Translations under genes and position numbers: made by a program
Shown: positions 55,677 to 63,708 of the stretch, piece after piece
How positions within the stretch are numbered: the stretch's first letter is position 1
Layout of the letters: each line of letters begins with the position of its first letter
Notes under the pieces: generated by a model
Told to the model about the DNA's origin: nothing
What the model saw: the letters and a program-made list of their open reading frames with translations, nothing else
Database searches by the model: none
Assembly (NCBI GenBank): GCA_002346545.1
Contig: DEAA01000013.1
Location: 127,006-191,005 of the forward strand
Length of the DNA stretch: 64,000 nt
Direction of reading: 5' to 3'
Origin: Acidobacteria bacterium UBA2994
Lineage (GTDB): Bacteria; Acidobacteriota; Vicinamibacteria; Vicinamibacterales; UBA8438

Positions 55677-56887
55677 TCCACTATCAGGCCGACTGGATTC
55701 TGCCGATCACGGCGCCGCCCGTCCTGCGCGGTGTGGTCACGGTGCAGGCTGGGCGAGTGGTCGCGGTCGGCGCCTCGCCGATGACCGGTTCTGCGACGAC
55801 CCACGACCTGGGGCGCTCGGTGATCCTGCCGTCGCTCGTTAACGCCCACACGCACCTGGAGCTTTCGGCGTTGTCCGGTCGTGTGCCGCCCGCGCCCTCG
55901 ATGCCCGAGTGGGTGGTGTCGCTCATGCGGGCACGCGACTCCGCGTCATCTTCCGACCCGGCGGCGATCAGATCGGCTATTGAAGCGGTTCGGTCGTCTG
56001 GCACGGGTTTGGTCGGCGACATCGGCAACACACTGGCCGCGGTCCCCGAGCTACGAACGTCTCCACTCCGCGCGCGGGTGTTCCGCGAGGTCGTGGGTTT
56101 TCCAGACACGCTGGCCGACGAGGTGGTGACGGCAGCCCTCGACGAGATTCGCGGGGCTGACGCTAATGCGGACGTCCGGGTTGGGCTGGCGGCGCATGCT
56201 CCCTACTCGGTAGGCGCCAGAGCGTTGCGTGCCCTCGGTCAGGTGAGCCAGTCTCTCGGGGGGCCACGGGCAATCCATCTGGGCGAGTCGCCAGATGAGA
56301 TCGAGTTTCTGGCGGGCGGGCATGGACCGTGGCGGGATCTGCTGGAGCGGATCGGCCGCTGGGACCCGGCGTGGGCTGTGCCCGGCATCGGTCCGGTGGC
56401 CTATCTGGAGCAGGTGGGCTGGCTGAGTAGCGAACTGGTCGTGGCCCATGGCGTCCAGCTCTCCGATGACGAGCTCGCGCGTCTCGGGGAGGCGGGGGCG
56501 ACGCTCGTGACCTGTCCCCGGAGCAATCGCTGGACGGGGGTGGGCGACCCGCCGCTCGAACGGTTTGTGCGCTCGGGCGTGCGGCTGGCCGTGGGAACCG
56601 ACAGTCTGGCGAGCGCCCCGGACCTGAACCTGTTCGCCGAGCTGGCGAGGCTCAGGGAACTGTCGTCTGAGGTGCCTGCGCGTGCCCTGCTTGCCGCCGC
56701 CACGGTGCACGGTGCCCGGGCCCTCGGATTCGGCGGAGAGCTGGGCGAGATCGCGCCTGGCTCGCATGCCTCGCTGATCGCGGTTCCGGTTCCTGACGAA
56801 TCTCTCGATGTGGAAGAATACTTGGTGGGCGGCGTTGGTCCGGACCAGGTGACTTGGCTCGACCCAGACGATGGCGCCGCCGGCTGA
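55673..56887 (+). CDS. mqnX: Amidohydrolase, probable aminodeoxyfutalosine deaminase
   Basis: 404-residue metal-dependent amidohydrolase. The HxH motif lies in LVNAHTHLELSALSG, the third histidine in GLAAHAPYSVGARAL, the fourth in VVAHGVQLSDDELAR and the terminal aspartate in AVGTDSLASAPDLN. In the futalosine route this family deaminates 6-amino-6-deoxyfutalosine to futalosine. The specific assignment is from context between mqnC and mqnP; a related cytosine/guanine-type deaminase is a weaker alternative. GTG 55673 overlaps the mqnC stop. Confidence 0.85.
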   Translation: MIHYQADWILPITAPPVLRGVVTVQAGRVVAVGASPMTGSATTHDLGRSVILPSLVNAHTHLELSALSGRVPPAPSMPEWVVSLMRARDSASSSDPAAIRSAIEAVRSSGTGLVGDIGNTLAAVPELRTSPLRARVFREVVGFPDTLADEVVTAALDEIRGADANADVRVGLAAHAPYSVGARALRALGQVSQSLGGPRAIHLGESPDEIEFLAGGHGPWRDLLERIGRWDPAWAVPGIGPVAYLEQVGWLSSELVVAHGVQLSDDELARLGEAGATLVTCPRSNRWTGVGDPPLERFVRSGVRLAVGTDSLASAPDLNLFAELARLRELSSEVPARALLAAATVHGARALGFGGELGEIAPGSHASLIAVPVPDESLDVEEYLVGGVGPDQVTWLDPDDGAAG

Positions 56888-56904
56888 TCCAGCCGCGCTC
56901 TCCG

Positions 56905-57759
56905 ATGTTCACGACTCTCCGCACCTACGCGTCATTCGTTCGCTTCAGCCATTCGCTGTTCGCGCTGCCGTTCGCGTTGGTAGGGGCGTTGTTGGCGGCT
57001 CAGGAGACGCCGGTCACATTGGGCCGGGTACTGTGGATCGTTGCCGCCATGGTGACCGCCCGCACGGCCGCCATGGGCTTCAACCGGCTGGTGGACAGCC
57101 GGTTCGACGCGCTGAATCCGCGGACGGCGAACCGAGAGCTGCCGCGAGGCGTCCTGTCGCGGGCTAGCGCTGTCACCCTCGTGGCGACGTCGTCGATCGC
57201 GTTCATCCTTGTAACGACCCAGCTGAGCTGGATCTGCTTCGTTTTGTCGCCCGTCGCCTTGGCCATCATCTTCTGGTACTCGCTGGCCAAGCGCTATACG
57301 ACCTACACCCAGCTGTTCCTAGGACTGGCGCTCGCTGTGGCGCCGGTTGGCGGCTGGTTGGGAGCTGGTGGGGGCACGAGCTGGGCACCCTGGATTCTCG
57401 CCGTGGCGACCGGCGCCTGGGTCGCCGGGTTCGACATCTTCTACGCCTGCCAGGATCTAGACTTCGATCGTGCCCATGGGCTGCGCTCGATACCAGCCAG
57501 GTTCGGTGTGGAGACCTCTCTGGCGATTGCACGCGGCTTGCATCTGCTGACGGTTATGGCGCTGGCGGCGGTGGCGCTGGTGGTGCCGCTCGGGCCCTGG
57601 TATCTCCTCGGCGTGGCCGGCGTCGCGGCGCTGCTTGCCTACGAGCAGACTCTGGTCCGATCCCATGATCTATCCCGTGTGAAAGAGGCGTTCGACCTTA
57701 ACGGCTATGTCGGGATCTTCTATCTTGTTGCGACTGCGGCGGCACTTTATGTCAATTAA
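56905..57759 (+). CDS. mqnP: UbiA-family prenyltransferase (MqnP-like)
   Basis: 284-residue polytopic membrane prenyltransferase with 8-9 hydrophobic segments. The first Asp-rich motif is NRLVDSRFDALNPRTANREL and the second DLDFDRAHGLRSIPARFG, as in UbiA. In the futalosine pathway this enzyme (MqnP) prenylates 1,4-dihydroxy-6-naphthoate. The ATG at 56905 is preferred; an upstream start would run through the deaminase end. It overlaps the ubiX start by 11 bases. Confidence 0.9.
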   Translation: MFTTLRTYASFVRFSHSLFALPFALVGALLAAQETPVTLGRVLWIVAAMVTARTAAMGFNRLVDSRFDALNPRTANRELPRGVLSRASAVTLVATSSIAFILVTTQLSWICFVLSPVALAIIFWYSLAKRYTTYTQLFLGLALAVAPVGGWLGAGGGTSWAPWILAVATGAWVAGFDIFYACQDLDFDRAHGLRSIPARFGVETSLAIARGLHLLTVMALAAVALVVPLGPWYLLGVAGVAALLAYEQTLVRSHDLSRVKEAFDLNGYVGIFYLVATAAALYVN

Positions 57760-58363
57760 CACGAACCCCAGTTTCGCCGTAGGAATCACCGGTGCCAGCG
57801 GCGCGCTGTATGCCGTGCGCACTGTGGCGGCGCTGCTCGAGGCGGGGTGCCAAGTCGAACTGGTGGTGTCCGATTTCGGCCGGAGGTTGCTGCGTGACGA
57901 GCTTGGCGAGGAGGCCAGTCTTGACCGGCTGACCGACTATCTTGTGGATCGCTATGGCGAGGGGGTCGGCGCCGGCTCGATGACGGTGCTGAACAACCGC
58001 GACGTCGGCGCGTCGATCGCCAGCGGCAGCCACGCCTGCCAGGGCATGGCCATCGTTCCCTGTTCGATGAAGACGCTCGCCGCGATCGCCAATGGTCTGT
58101 CACGAACGCTGGTCGAGCGGGCCGCTGACGTGATGTTGAAAGAGCGCCGGCCGCTGGTTGTCGTGGCCCGCGAAACGCCGATGAGCCTGCCGCAGCTGCG
58201 GAATATGGTGGCGTTGGCCGAGGCCGGGGCCGTCATGATGCCGGCGATGCCGGCGTTCTACCAGGAGCCGCGAACGTTGGACGACTTGGCGGACTTCATG
58301 GCGGGCAAGGTGCTGTCGGCGCTAGGGTTTTCGCACGAGCTTTATCCTCCATGGACAGGATGA
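57749..58363 (+). CDS. ubiX: Flavin prenyltransferase UbiX
   Basis: 204-residue enzyme that prenylates FMN to make the UbiD cofactor. Motifs GITGASGALYAVRTV, GSHACQGMAIVPCSMKTLAA, ERRPLVVVARETPMSLPQLR and MMPAMPAFYQEPRTLDD are diagnostic. In futalosine-type menaquinone synthesis it supplies the cofactor for the MqnL/UbiD-type decarboxylase, which is not in the window. ATG 57749 is the start; an upstream in-frame codon at 57707 lies inside the previous gene. Confidence 0.94.
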   Translation: MSINTNPSFAVGITGASGALYAVRTVAALLEAGCQVELVVSDFGRRLLRDELGEEASLDRLTDYLVDRYGEGVGAGSMTVLNNRDVGASIASGSHACQGMAIVPCSMKTLAAIANGLSRTLVERAADVMLKERRPLVVVARETPMSLPQLRNMVALAEAGAVMMPAMPAFYQEPRTLDDLADFMAGKVLSALGFSHELYPPWTG

Positions 58364-59124
58364 CGATGCCGGCCCCGGCGGGCGGACGCGCGCCGTCGCT
58401 CGACAAGGACCCGCGACGGATCGCGGGGATGTTCGACGCGATTGCCCATCGGTATGACCAGCTGAATCATCTGCTGAGCGCCGGGCTCGACCGTCGCTGG
58501 CGCCGGGTGGCGGTCGACGCGCTCGAGCTGATCGACGGCGACCAGGTGCTCGATGTCTGCACCGGCACGGCCGATCTCGCGATTGCGGCCACCGCCGCCG
58601 GGGTGCCTCGGGTGCGGGTGCTCGGCGTTGACTTTGCGGCCGAGATGCTGCTCTTGGGGCTGGGTAAGCTCCGCGCGGCAGGCCTCGACGGTCAGATCCG
58701 TCTGGCCCGGGGTGATGCCGCTCGTCTTCCGTGCGCAACCGAGGTCATAGACGCCGTCACCGTCGGGTTCGGTATTCGCAACGTGCAGGACACGGCCGCC
58801 GCGATTGCCGAGATGTCACGGGTGCTGAAGCCGGGCGGTCGTCTGGCGATCCTCGAGTTTGGCGAGCCACGGATGCCGGGTCTGCGCGCGTTCTACTTGT
58901 GGTACTTCCGGTGGGTGTTGCCTCAGATCGGACGATGGCTTTCCAGGCACACCGACGCCTACGCCTATCTTCCTGCGTCGGTTAGTGCCTTTCTCACTCC
59001 CGACCAGCTCGCCGCTTTGCTCGAACAGTCCGGCTTCACCGAGATTCGGGTTGAACGCCTGAGCTTCGGTGTCGTCTATCTGTATGTGGCTCGGAAGGTC
59101 GCGGAGCCACCAACAGTCGACTGA
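58351..59124 (+). CDS. ubiE: Demethylmenaquinone methyltransferase (UbiE/MenG)
   Basis: 257-residue SAM-dependent methyltransferase that performs the last step of menaquinone synthesis. Conserved blocks include MFDAIAHRYDQLNHLLSAGL, VLDVCTGTADLAIAA, VTVGFGIRNVQDT and RLAILEFGEP. The N-terminal 14 residues are extra. It overlaps ubiX by 13 bases. Together with mqnA, mqnC, the deaminase and mqnP, it completes most of a menaquinone operon. Confidence 0.94.
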   Translation: MDRMTMPAPAGGRAPSLDKDPRRIAGMFDAIAHRYDQLNHLLSAGLDRRWRRVAVDALELIDGDQVLDVCTGTADLAIAATAAGVPRVRVLGVDFAAEMLLLGLGKLRAAGLDGQIRLARGDAARLPCATEVIDAVTVGFGIRNVQDTAAAIAEMSRVLKPGGRLAILEFGEPRMPGLRAFYLWYFRWVLPQIGRWLSRHTDAYAYLPASVSAFLTPDQLAALLEQSGFTEIRVERLSFGVVYLYVARKVAEPPTVD

Positions 59125-59130
59125 TATACT
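59122..59130 (+). promoter_or_regulatory. Candidate extended -10 promoter for the TonB-like gene
   Basis: TGATATACT overlaps the ubiE stop codon and forms a TG-N-TATACT extended -10 element about 23 bases before the ATG at 59153. No -35 hexamer is apparent. Confidence 0.35.
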
Positions 59131-59152
59131 CGCTACCGTACCCAGTCAAGGC

Positions 59153-60409
59153 ATGCTCTTCGACTTCGAGGGACGTCTGTACGACACTCCGACCATCGAG
59201 TCGGCGATGTCGTGGCGCGAGCGGAGCCTGCTGTCGTTTTTCGTTCATCTGTCGCTCGCGGCGTTGCTGTTCATCGTGCCGCGGCTGGAGTTCGTGCAAG
59301 CGGCCGAGCAGCGTCGTCTGGAGCGGGTCGCCGAGCTGGCCCAGGCCCAGGAACAGCAGCTCCAGCAGCCGAACCAGTCGCTCGAGATGCCGCCAGAGCT
59401 CGCGCTCCCAGCAGTGCCGGAAGAAGACCAGATGTTCGTCTTTGTCCAGCCGCGTATCGATACCCCGGCGGTGGCCGCTCCCTCCCGCGGTGATCTCTCG
59501 GACGTCGACCGCGTCTCCCAGTCGCCCGAGCTGGCCGACGATCCGATTAACAACCTACCAAATGCCGAAGGGAACTCATTGGAGTTCGTGATCGCGGAAG
59601 ACGTCTCCGATCTGGAGTCGGAGCCGCCGGCTGGAGCACCGGCGGACACGGCCGTGCTCGAACCAGATGGCTCCGAGGCCCTGGAAGCGGTCGATGGAGG
59701 CGAGGAGGCTCTCGACGGCATCGAGGGGGCGGTCGACGGCGCCGAGGAAGTTGCGGAGGGCGAGGTGGAGGTGGACGATCCACGCGCGCCTGACGATCCG
59801 GTGGAAGCCGCCCTCGAAGAGGATGGGGGCGAGATAGATGATGGTCCCGCGGGCGAGCTTTTCACCGCCGATCCGCCCGGCTCGGAAGACGCCCTCCGAA
59901 ATCCGTTCCTGCCGGAGCGGGAGCCGGCCGAGCGGGAAGCGGACGGGGAAGGGCCTCCTCGCCGCGATACGCCCTCGGTGCGCGAGCGGACCGAGTCGTT
60001 GCTCCGTAAGGCGATGGATACCGATCCGCGACTGACGCAGTCTCGGAGCTTCCACAATTTTGGTGGTCGGGCGAACAACACGGGTCCCGACATCCAGTTC
60101 GATACTAAGGGGGTCGAGTTCGGCCCCTGGATCCGCAGGTTCGTGGCGCAGATCTATCGCAACTGGTTCGTGCCCTACGCGGCCATGACGATGTCGGGCC
60201 ATGTCGTGCTCACCTTCAACGTGCACAAAGATGGAGCGCTGACCGACCTTACGGTCCAACGACCTTCCACCGTCGATGCCTTTACGAACTCAGCGTTTAA
60301 CGCCATGCGCGGGTCGGATCCGACTTTCCCGTTGCCGGAGGAGTATCCCGACGATCAGGCGTTCTTCACGGTCACCTTCTATTTCAACGACCGGCCACCT
60401 GGCCGCTGA
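59153..60409 (+). CDS. TonB-like energy transducer with acidic linker
   Basis: 418 residues. A single N-terminal membrane segment (about 24-43, LLSFFVHLSLAALLFIVPRL) is followed by a Gln/Glu helix, then a very long Asp/Glu/Gly/Ala-rich linker (about 100-290) and a TonB C-terminal domain (about 325-415: RRFVAQIYRNWFVPYAAMTM, LTFNVHKDGALTDLTVQRPS, FTNSAFNAMRGSDPTFPLPE). The typical TonB linker is Pro/Lys-rich; this one is strongly acidic. ExbB/ExbD partners and TonB-dependent receptors are not in the window. ATG 59153 is preferred over the in-frame codon at 59069, inside ubiE. Confidence 0.82.
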   Translation: MLFDFEGRLYDTPTIESAMSWRERSLLSFFVHLSLAALLFIVPRLEFVQAAEQRRLERVAELAQAQEQQLQQPNQSLEMPPELALPAVPEEDQMFVFVQPRIDTPAVAAPSRGDLSDVDRVSQSPELADDPINNLPNAEGNSLEFVIAEDVSDLESEPPAGAPADTAVLEPDGSEALEAVDGGEEALDGIEGAVDGAEEVAEGEVEVDDPRAPDDPVEAALEEDGGEIDDGPAGELFTADPPGSEDALRNPFLPEREPAEREADGEGPPRRDTPSVRERTESLLRKAMDTDPRLTQSRSFHNFGGRANNTGPDIQFDTKGVEFGPWIRRFVAQIYRNWFVPYAAMTMSGHVVLTFNVHKDGALTDLTVQRPSTVDAFTNSAFNAMRGSDPTFPLPEEYPDDQAFFTVTFYFNDRPPGR

Positions 60410-60509
60410 GCTCTGGCTCGGGATGTTGCTGCCTCAGCCCACCACCCGTCAGCCGAAGGGGCTGCTGATCCGTCTCGGGGCGCTGCTTGCGCTGCTTGCC
60501 TAGCGGGCC

Positions 60510-61481
60510 ATGCAGACCCTCGAGGGTCACCCCGTGCTGGTCGCCGTTGTCGGCCCCACGGCGACCGGCAAGAGCGCGCTGGCTATCGAGTTGGCTCAAC
60601 GTCTCGACGGCGAGGTCATCAGCTGCGATTCGACCGCCGTCTATCGTGGTTTCGATATCGGCACTGACAAGGTGCCGCCGGCGGAGCGCCAGGGCATTCC
60701 CCATCACTTGGTGGACGTGGCGGAGCCGACCGACGTGTATTCGGCGGCGCGTTACGCCGCCGACGCGGCCCGGGTCGCACGTGAGATCACGGCCCGTGGG
60801 CGTCTGCCGATCGTGGCGGGCGGGACTGGGTTGTACTACCGGGCGCTCACGCGAGGGATCTTCCCCGGACCGGGTCGGGATCCGGGCCTGCGGGAGCGAC
60901 TGTCGCGCGTGGCCGAGCGTCGCGGCGTCGTGTCACTCCACCGCTGGCTGCAGCGCTGCGATCCCGAGTCGGCCCGACGGATTCAGCCGAGGGATGAGAA
61001 GCGGTTGATCCGAGCGCTCGAGGTCTATCTCGTCACCGGCGAACCGCTGACGACGCATTTCTCGCGTACTAGCTCGCCGGTGGCCGACTATCGGGTGGTT
61101 CCGTTGGGGCTTCGGCTGACCCAGGAACAGCTGCAGTCGCGGATCGCTCGTCGGGTTGATCAACAGTTTGCGGACGGGCTGCTCGATGAGATCCGTGCAC
61201 TGCGGGCGCGCGGTGTTCCAGGCGAGGCCGGTCCGTTCTGGGGCCTGGTATATCGCCAGGCGGTCGAGCATCTTGCCGGTGCCAGGGATGAGCCGGCGAC
61301 CAGGGCACTAATCGTACGGGAGAACCGGCGTTATGCGCGACGTCAGTCGATCTGGTTCAAGCAGGAACCGGATGTCCGATGGCTGGAGACGCCCGGTGAA
61401 CGGACCGAGACCCATCGTGCGGCGCTGGGGATGTTGGCCGAGGCCGGGATAGAGGTGTCACACGATGTCAAGTATCCGTAG
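60510..61481 (+). CDS. miaA: tRNA dimethylallyltransferase MiaA
   Basis: 323-residue enzyme that prenylates A37 in tRNAs reading UNN codons. The P-loop VVGPTATGKSALAIELAQRL (G15-S22), the GEVISCDSTAVYRGFDIGTD and GIPHHLVDVAEPTDVYSAAR blocks, and the C-terminal RRYARRQSIWFKQEPDVRWL define MiaA. The stop overlaps the following dGTPase start by 17 bases. The gene is preceded by a 100-base gap with no clear feature. Confidence 0.95.
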   Translation: MQTLEGHPVLVAVVGPTATGKSALAIELAQRLDGEVISCDSTAVYRGFDIGTDKVPPAERQGIPHHLVDVAEPTDVYSAARYAADAARVAREITARGRLPIVAGGTGLYYRALTRGIFPGPGRDPGLRERLSRVAERRGVVSLHRWLQRCDPESARRIQPRDEKRLIRALEVYLVTGEPLTTHFSRTSSPVADYRVVPLGLRLTQEQLQSRIARRVDQQFADGLLDEIRALRARGVPGEAGPFWGLVYRQAVEHLAGARDEPATRALIVRENRRYARRQSIWFKQEPDVRWLETPGERTETHRAALGMLAEAGIEVSHDVKYP

Positions 61482-62538
61482 CGAGATCGAGGCCCGGGAG
61501 CTAGCGGCGCTGGCGCCCTACGCGGCCCTGAGCGTCGAGACTCGTGGTCGGTTGCGGCCCGAGGTAGAGGATCCCATACGGCCCGCGTTTCAGCGGGACC
61601 GCGACCGAGTCGTGCATTCTAAGGCGTTTCGCCGTCTCAAGCACAAAACGCAGGTCTTTCTTGCGCCCACCGGCGATCACTACCGCACGCGGCTCACCCA
61701 CACGCTGGAGATGTCGCAGGTGGCACGGACGATCGCGCGGGTGCTGCGCCTGAACGAGGACCTGACCGAGGCGATCGCGCTGGGACACGACCTGGGCCAC
61801 ACGCCGTTCGGACACGCGGGCGAGCAGGTGCTCAAGACGCTGATGCCGGGCGGGTTCAATCACTACGAACAGAGCCTGCGGGTGGTCGACGTGCTCGAAC
61901 GTAACCGACAGGGCCTGAACCTCACCTGGGAGGTACGGAATGGGATTGCCAAGCACTCCAAGGGAAAAGACGGGGCGCCGATCGGTCTCGAGCCGGCCCG
62001 TCGCGCAGCGACGCTCGAAGGTCAGGTGGTCCGGGTGGCGGACATGATTGCCTATGTCAACCACGACATCGACGACGCCGTCCGAGCAGGTGTCCTTGCC
62101 GCCGAGGCGTTGCCGGTCGAGCCGATCGAGGTGTTGGGGACAAGCTCCTCCACTAGAATCGGCACCCTCGTGTCCGACGTGGTCCAGGCCACGCTGACGG
62201 GGGAGACCCCCGTGACGCTTCGGATGAGCCAGTCGGTGCTGGACGCGCTGCTCGCGTTGCGTGCTTTTCTGTTTGATGCGGTCTATGAGAATGAAGCGGC
62301 CACGTCCGAGTTTCGGAAAGTGGCCGGGATTCTGGGCGGCCTGTGGGAGCGGGCGTCGCAGGAACCGGTTCGTTTCCTGGACCAGCGGACCATCGAGCAA
62401 GACGGTCTAGATATCGCCATCCGAGATTTCATCGCCGGGATGACCGACCGGTTCGCCGTGAACCTCTATCAACGGCTGTTCGTGCCACGTGCGTGGAGTG
62501 GCCCGATTTCGAATGACATCAATAGTCGCTATCTGTGA
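61465..62538 (+). CDS. dGTP triphosphohydrolase-like HD-domain protein
   Basis: 357-residue HD-superfamily hydrolase of the dGTPase-like family, which cleaves dNTPs to nucleoside and triphosphate. The metal-binding histidines lie in RTRLTHTLEMSQVAR and GHDLGHTPFGHAGEQ; HSKAFRRLKHKTQVF is the conserved lead-in and ADMIAYVNHDIDDAV carries the final Asp. It is the short (about 350) form, not the 505-residue E. coli form. The start overlaps miaA. The 3' flank (62539-62717) is AT-rich. Confidence 0.93.
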   Translation: MSSIRSEIEARELAALAPYAALSVETRGRLRPEVEDPIRPAFQRDRDRVVHSKAFRRLKHKTQVFLAPTGDHYRTRLTHTLEMSQVARTIARVLRLNEDLTEAIALGHDLGHTPFGHAGEQVLKTLMPGGFNHYEQSLRVVDVLERNRQGLNLTWEVRNGIAKHSKGKDGAPIGLEPARRAATLEGQVVRVADMIAYVNHDIDDAVRAGVLAAEALPVEPIEVLGTSSSTRIGTLVSDVVQATLTGETPVTLRMSQSVLDALLALRAFLFDAVYENEAATSEFRKVAGILGGLWERASQEPVRFLDQRTIEQDGLDIAIRDFIAGMTDRFAVNLYQRLFVPRAWSGPISNDINSRYL

Positions 62539-62717
62539 CCATCGATGTTATTTACTGGTCATGTGTCAGGTTGCATCAACTAAGTTATTTTAATGGAGTA
62601 TTTTAGAGTATTTATGTGAAGTTGGAACCGCGGTTGCGTTGAAGGGCTGGCGTGAACACGGAACGCCACCACCGAGCCTTACTTTGGCGAACTGAGTCGG
62701 CCCCAAGGCGACCTACG

Positions 62718-62849
62718 ATGCGGACTAAGGGCTACCAGAGATTCACGCTGATCGAACTGCTTATTGTGCTGACTATCATCTGGGTCGTGGCCGCCATCGC
62801 TGTGCCCGGCCTGCTCCGCATCCGGTGCGGCGTGTACGGGGATGCGTGA
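62718..62849 (+). pseudogene. Truncated type IV prepilin N-terminus
   Basis: 43 codons from ATG 62718. Residues about 9-30 are FTLIELLIVLTIIWVVAAIA, the hydrophobic alpha-helix of type IV pilins, with the conserved Glu. The usual glycine before Phe1 is arginine (QRF), so the prepilin peptidase site is damaged, and the reading frame ends 13 residues after the helix where a pilin globular domain of 100 or more residues should follow. A remnant or a truncated pseudopilin. It lies in a 349-base stretch (62539-62887) whose first 100 bases are AT-rich and include a 10-base tandem repeat (GAGTATTTTA, GAGTATTTAT). Confidence 0.65.
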
Positions 62850-62858
62850 CCGTCCCGA

Positions 62859-62867
62859 TGGTATAAT
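62859..62867 (+). promoter_or_regulatory. Extended -10 promoter for yceD-rpmF-plsX
   Basis: TGGTATAAT is a perfect TG-N-TATAAT extended -10 element 20 bases before the yceD ATG. No good -35 is visible. The transcript would have a leader of only about 14 bases. Confidence 0.55.
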
Positions 62868-62887
62868 CTCGGTTTGGTCCGGCTCGG

Positions 62888-63418
62888 ATGACCGAAACCA
62901 TCCTTGACCTGCACGAGATTCAAGGGGCCGAGGAGCGCGTGCGTCGGATTTTCTCCGGCGATGCGCTCACAGCCGACGGTGGCGATCAGTATGCGGTGCT
63001 AGACACCGTGACCTTGGATCTGCGGGTCCGGAAGGATGGAGCCAAGTACACCCTTGTCGGACGGCTCGACGGTGTACTGGAGCTGGCGTGCTGTCGGTGT
63101 CTCGAACCGGTGCGCCAGATCGTCGGAGTCGAGGTCGACCTGCTCTATCTACCATCGTCTGAGAACACCGGCGATGGTGACGTACAGATCGAAGAGTCGG
63201 ATTTGAGCACGGCGTTCTATCGCGATGAGCAGATCGACCTGGGTCGGCTGATGCACGAGCAGTTTCAGCTGTCCCTGCCGATGAAACCGCTCTGTCGCGA
63301 GGAATGTCAGGGACTGTGTGCAGTGTGTGGCGGTAATCGCAACGCGACTAAGTGTGACTGCGAAGAGACCTGGGTCGACCCGAGACTGGCGGGTCTCAAG
63401 AGCTTGTTGGATCAGTAG
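62888..63418 (+). CDS. yceD: YceD/DUF177 protein
   Basis: 176 residues. The DUF177 core (LVGRLDGVLELACCRCLEPV) and a C-terminal cysteine-rich stretch (CREECQGLCAVCGGNRN followed by CDC) that may bind zinc are present. YceD-type proteins are coupled to ribosomal protein L32 and implicated in large-subunit rRNA maturation. Position before rpmF and plsX is the typical arrangement. The function of the protein is not fully known. Confidence 0.9.
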   Translation: MTETILDLHEIQGAEERVRRIFSGDALTADGGDQYAVLDTVTLDLRVRKDGAKYTLVGRLDGVLELACCRCLEPVRQIVGVEVDLLYLPSSENTGDGDVQIEESDLSTAFYRDEQIDLGRLMHEQFQLSLPMKPLCREECQGLCAVCGGNRNATKCDCEETWVDPRLAGLKSLLDQ

Positions 63419-63496
63419 ACGTGTCCCCGCTGCGGGCGGCACGGTCGCACGGCGACCGCGCGTCACCCATGGCCCGGTAAGAAAGGACGTTCGAGC

Positions 63497-63679
63497 ATGG
63501 CTAATCCGAAGCGCCGGCATTCCAAGGCGCGCACCGCGAAGCGGCGGACCCACCAGAAACTGGATCCGATCTCGCTCGGTGAGTGCCCTCAATGCCACGA
63601 GCGGAAGCCGTCGCATCAGGTCTGCCCCCACTGCGGGTACTACCGGGGCCGTCAGGTGCGACCGGTCAAGGACGTCTGA
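63497..63679 (+). CDS. rpmF: 50S ribosomal protein L32
   Basis: 60 residues, the expected size. The basic N-terminus (MANPKRRHSKARTAKRRTHQ) and the zinc cysteines C30, C33, C43 and C46 (CPQCH and CPHCGYYRGR) make this the zinc-binding form of L32. AAGAAAGGA precedes the ATG. It lies between yceD and plsX. Confidence 0.97.
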   Translation: MANPKRRHSKARTAKRRTHQKLDPISLGECPQCHERKPSHQVCPHCGYYRGRQVRPVKDV

Positions 63680-63708
63680 TCCCTCCGCATTTCTGAGCCG
63701 CAGCGTAG

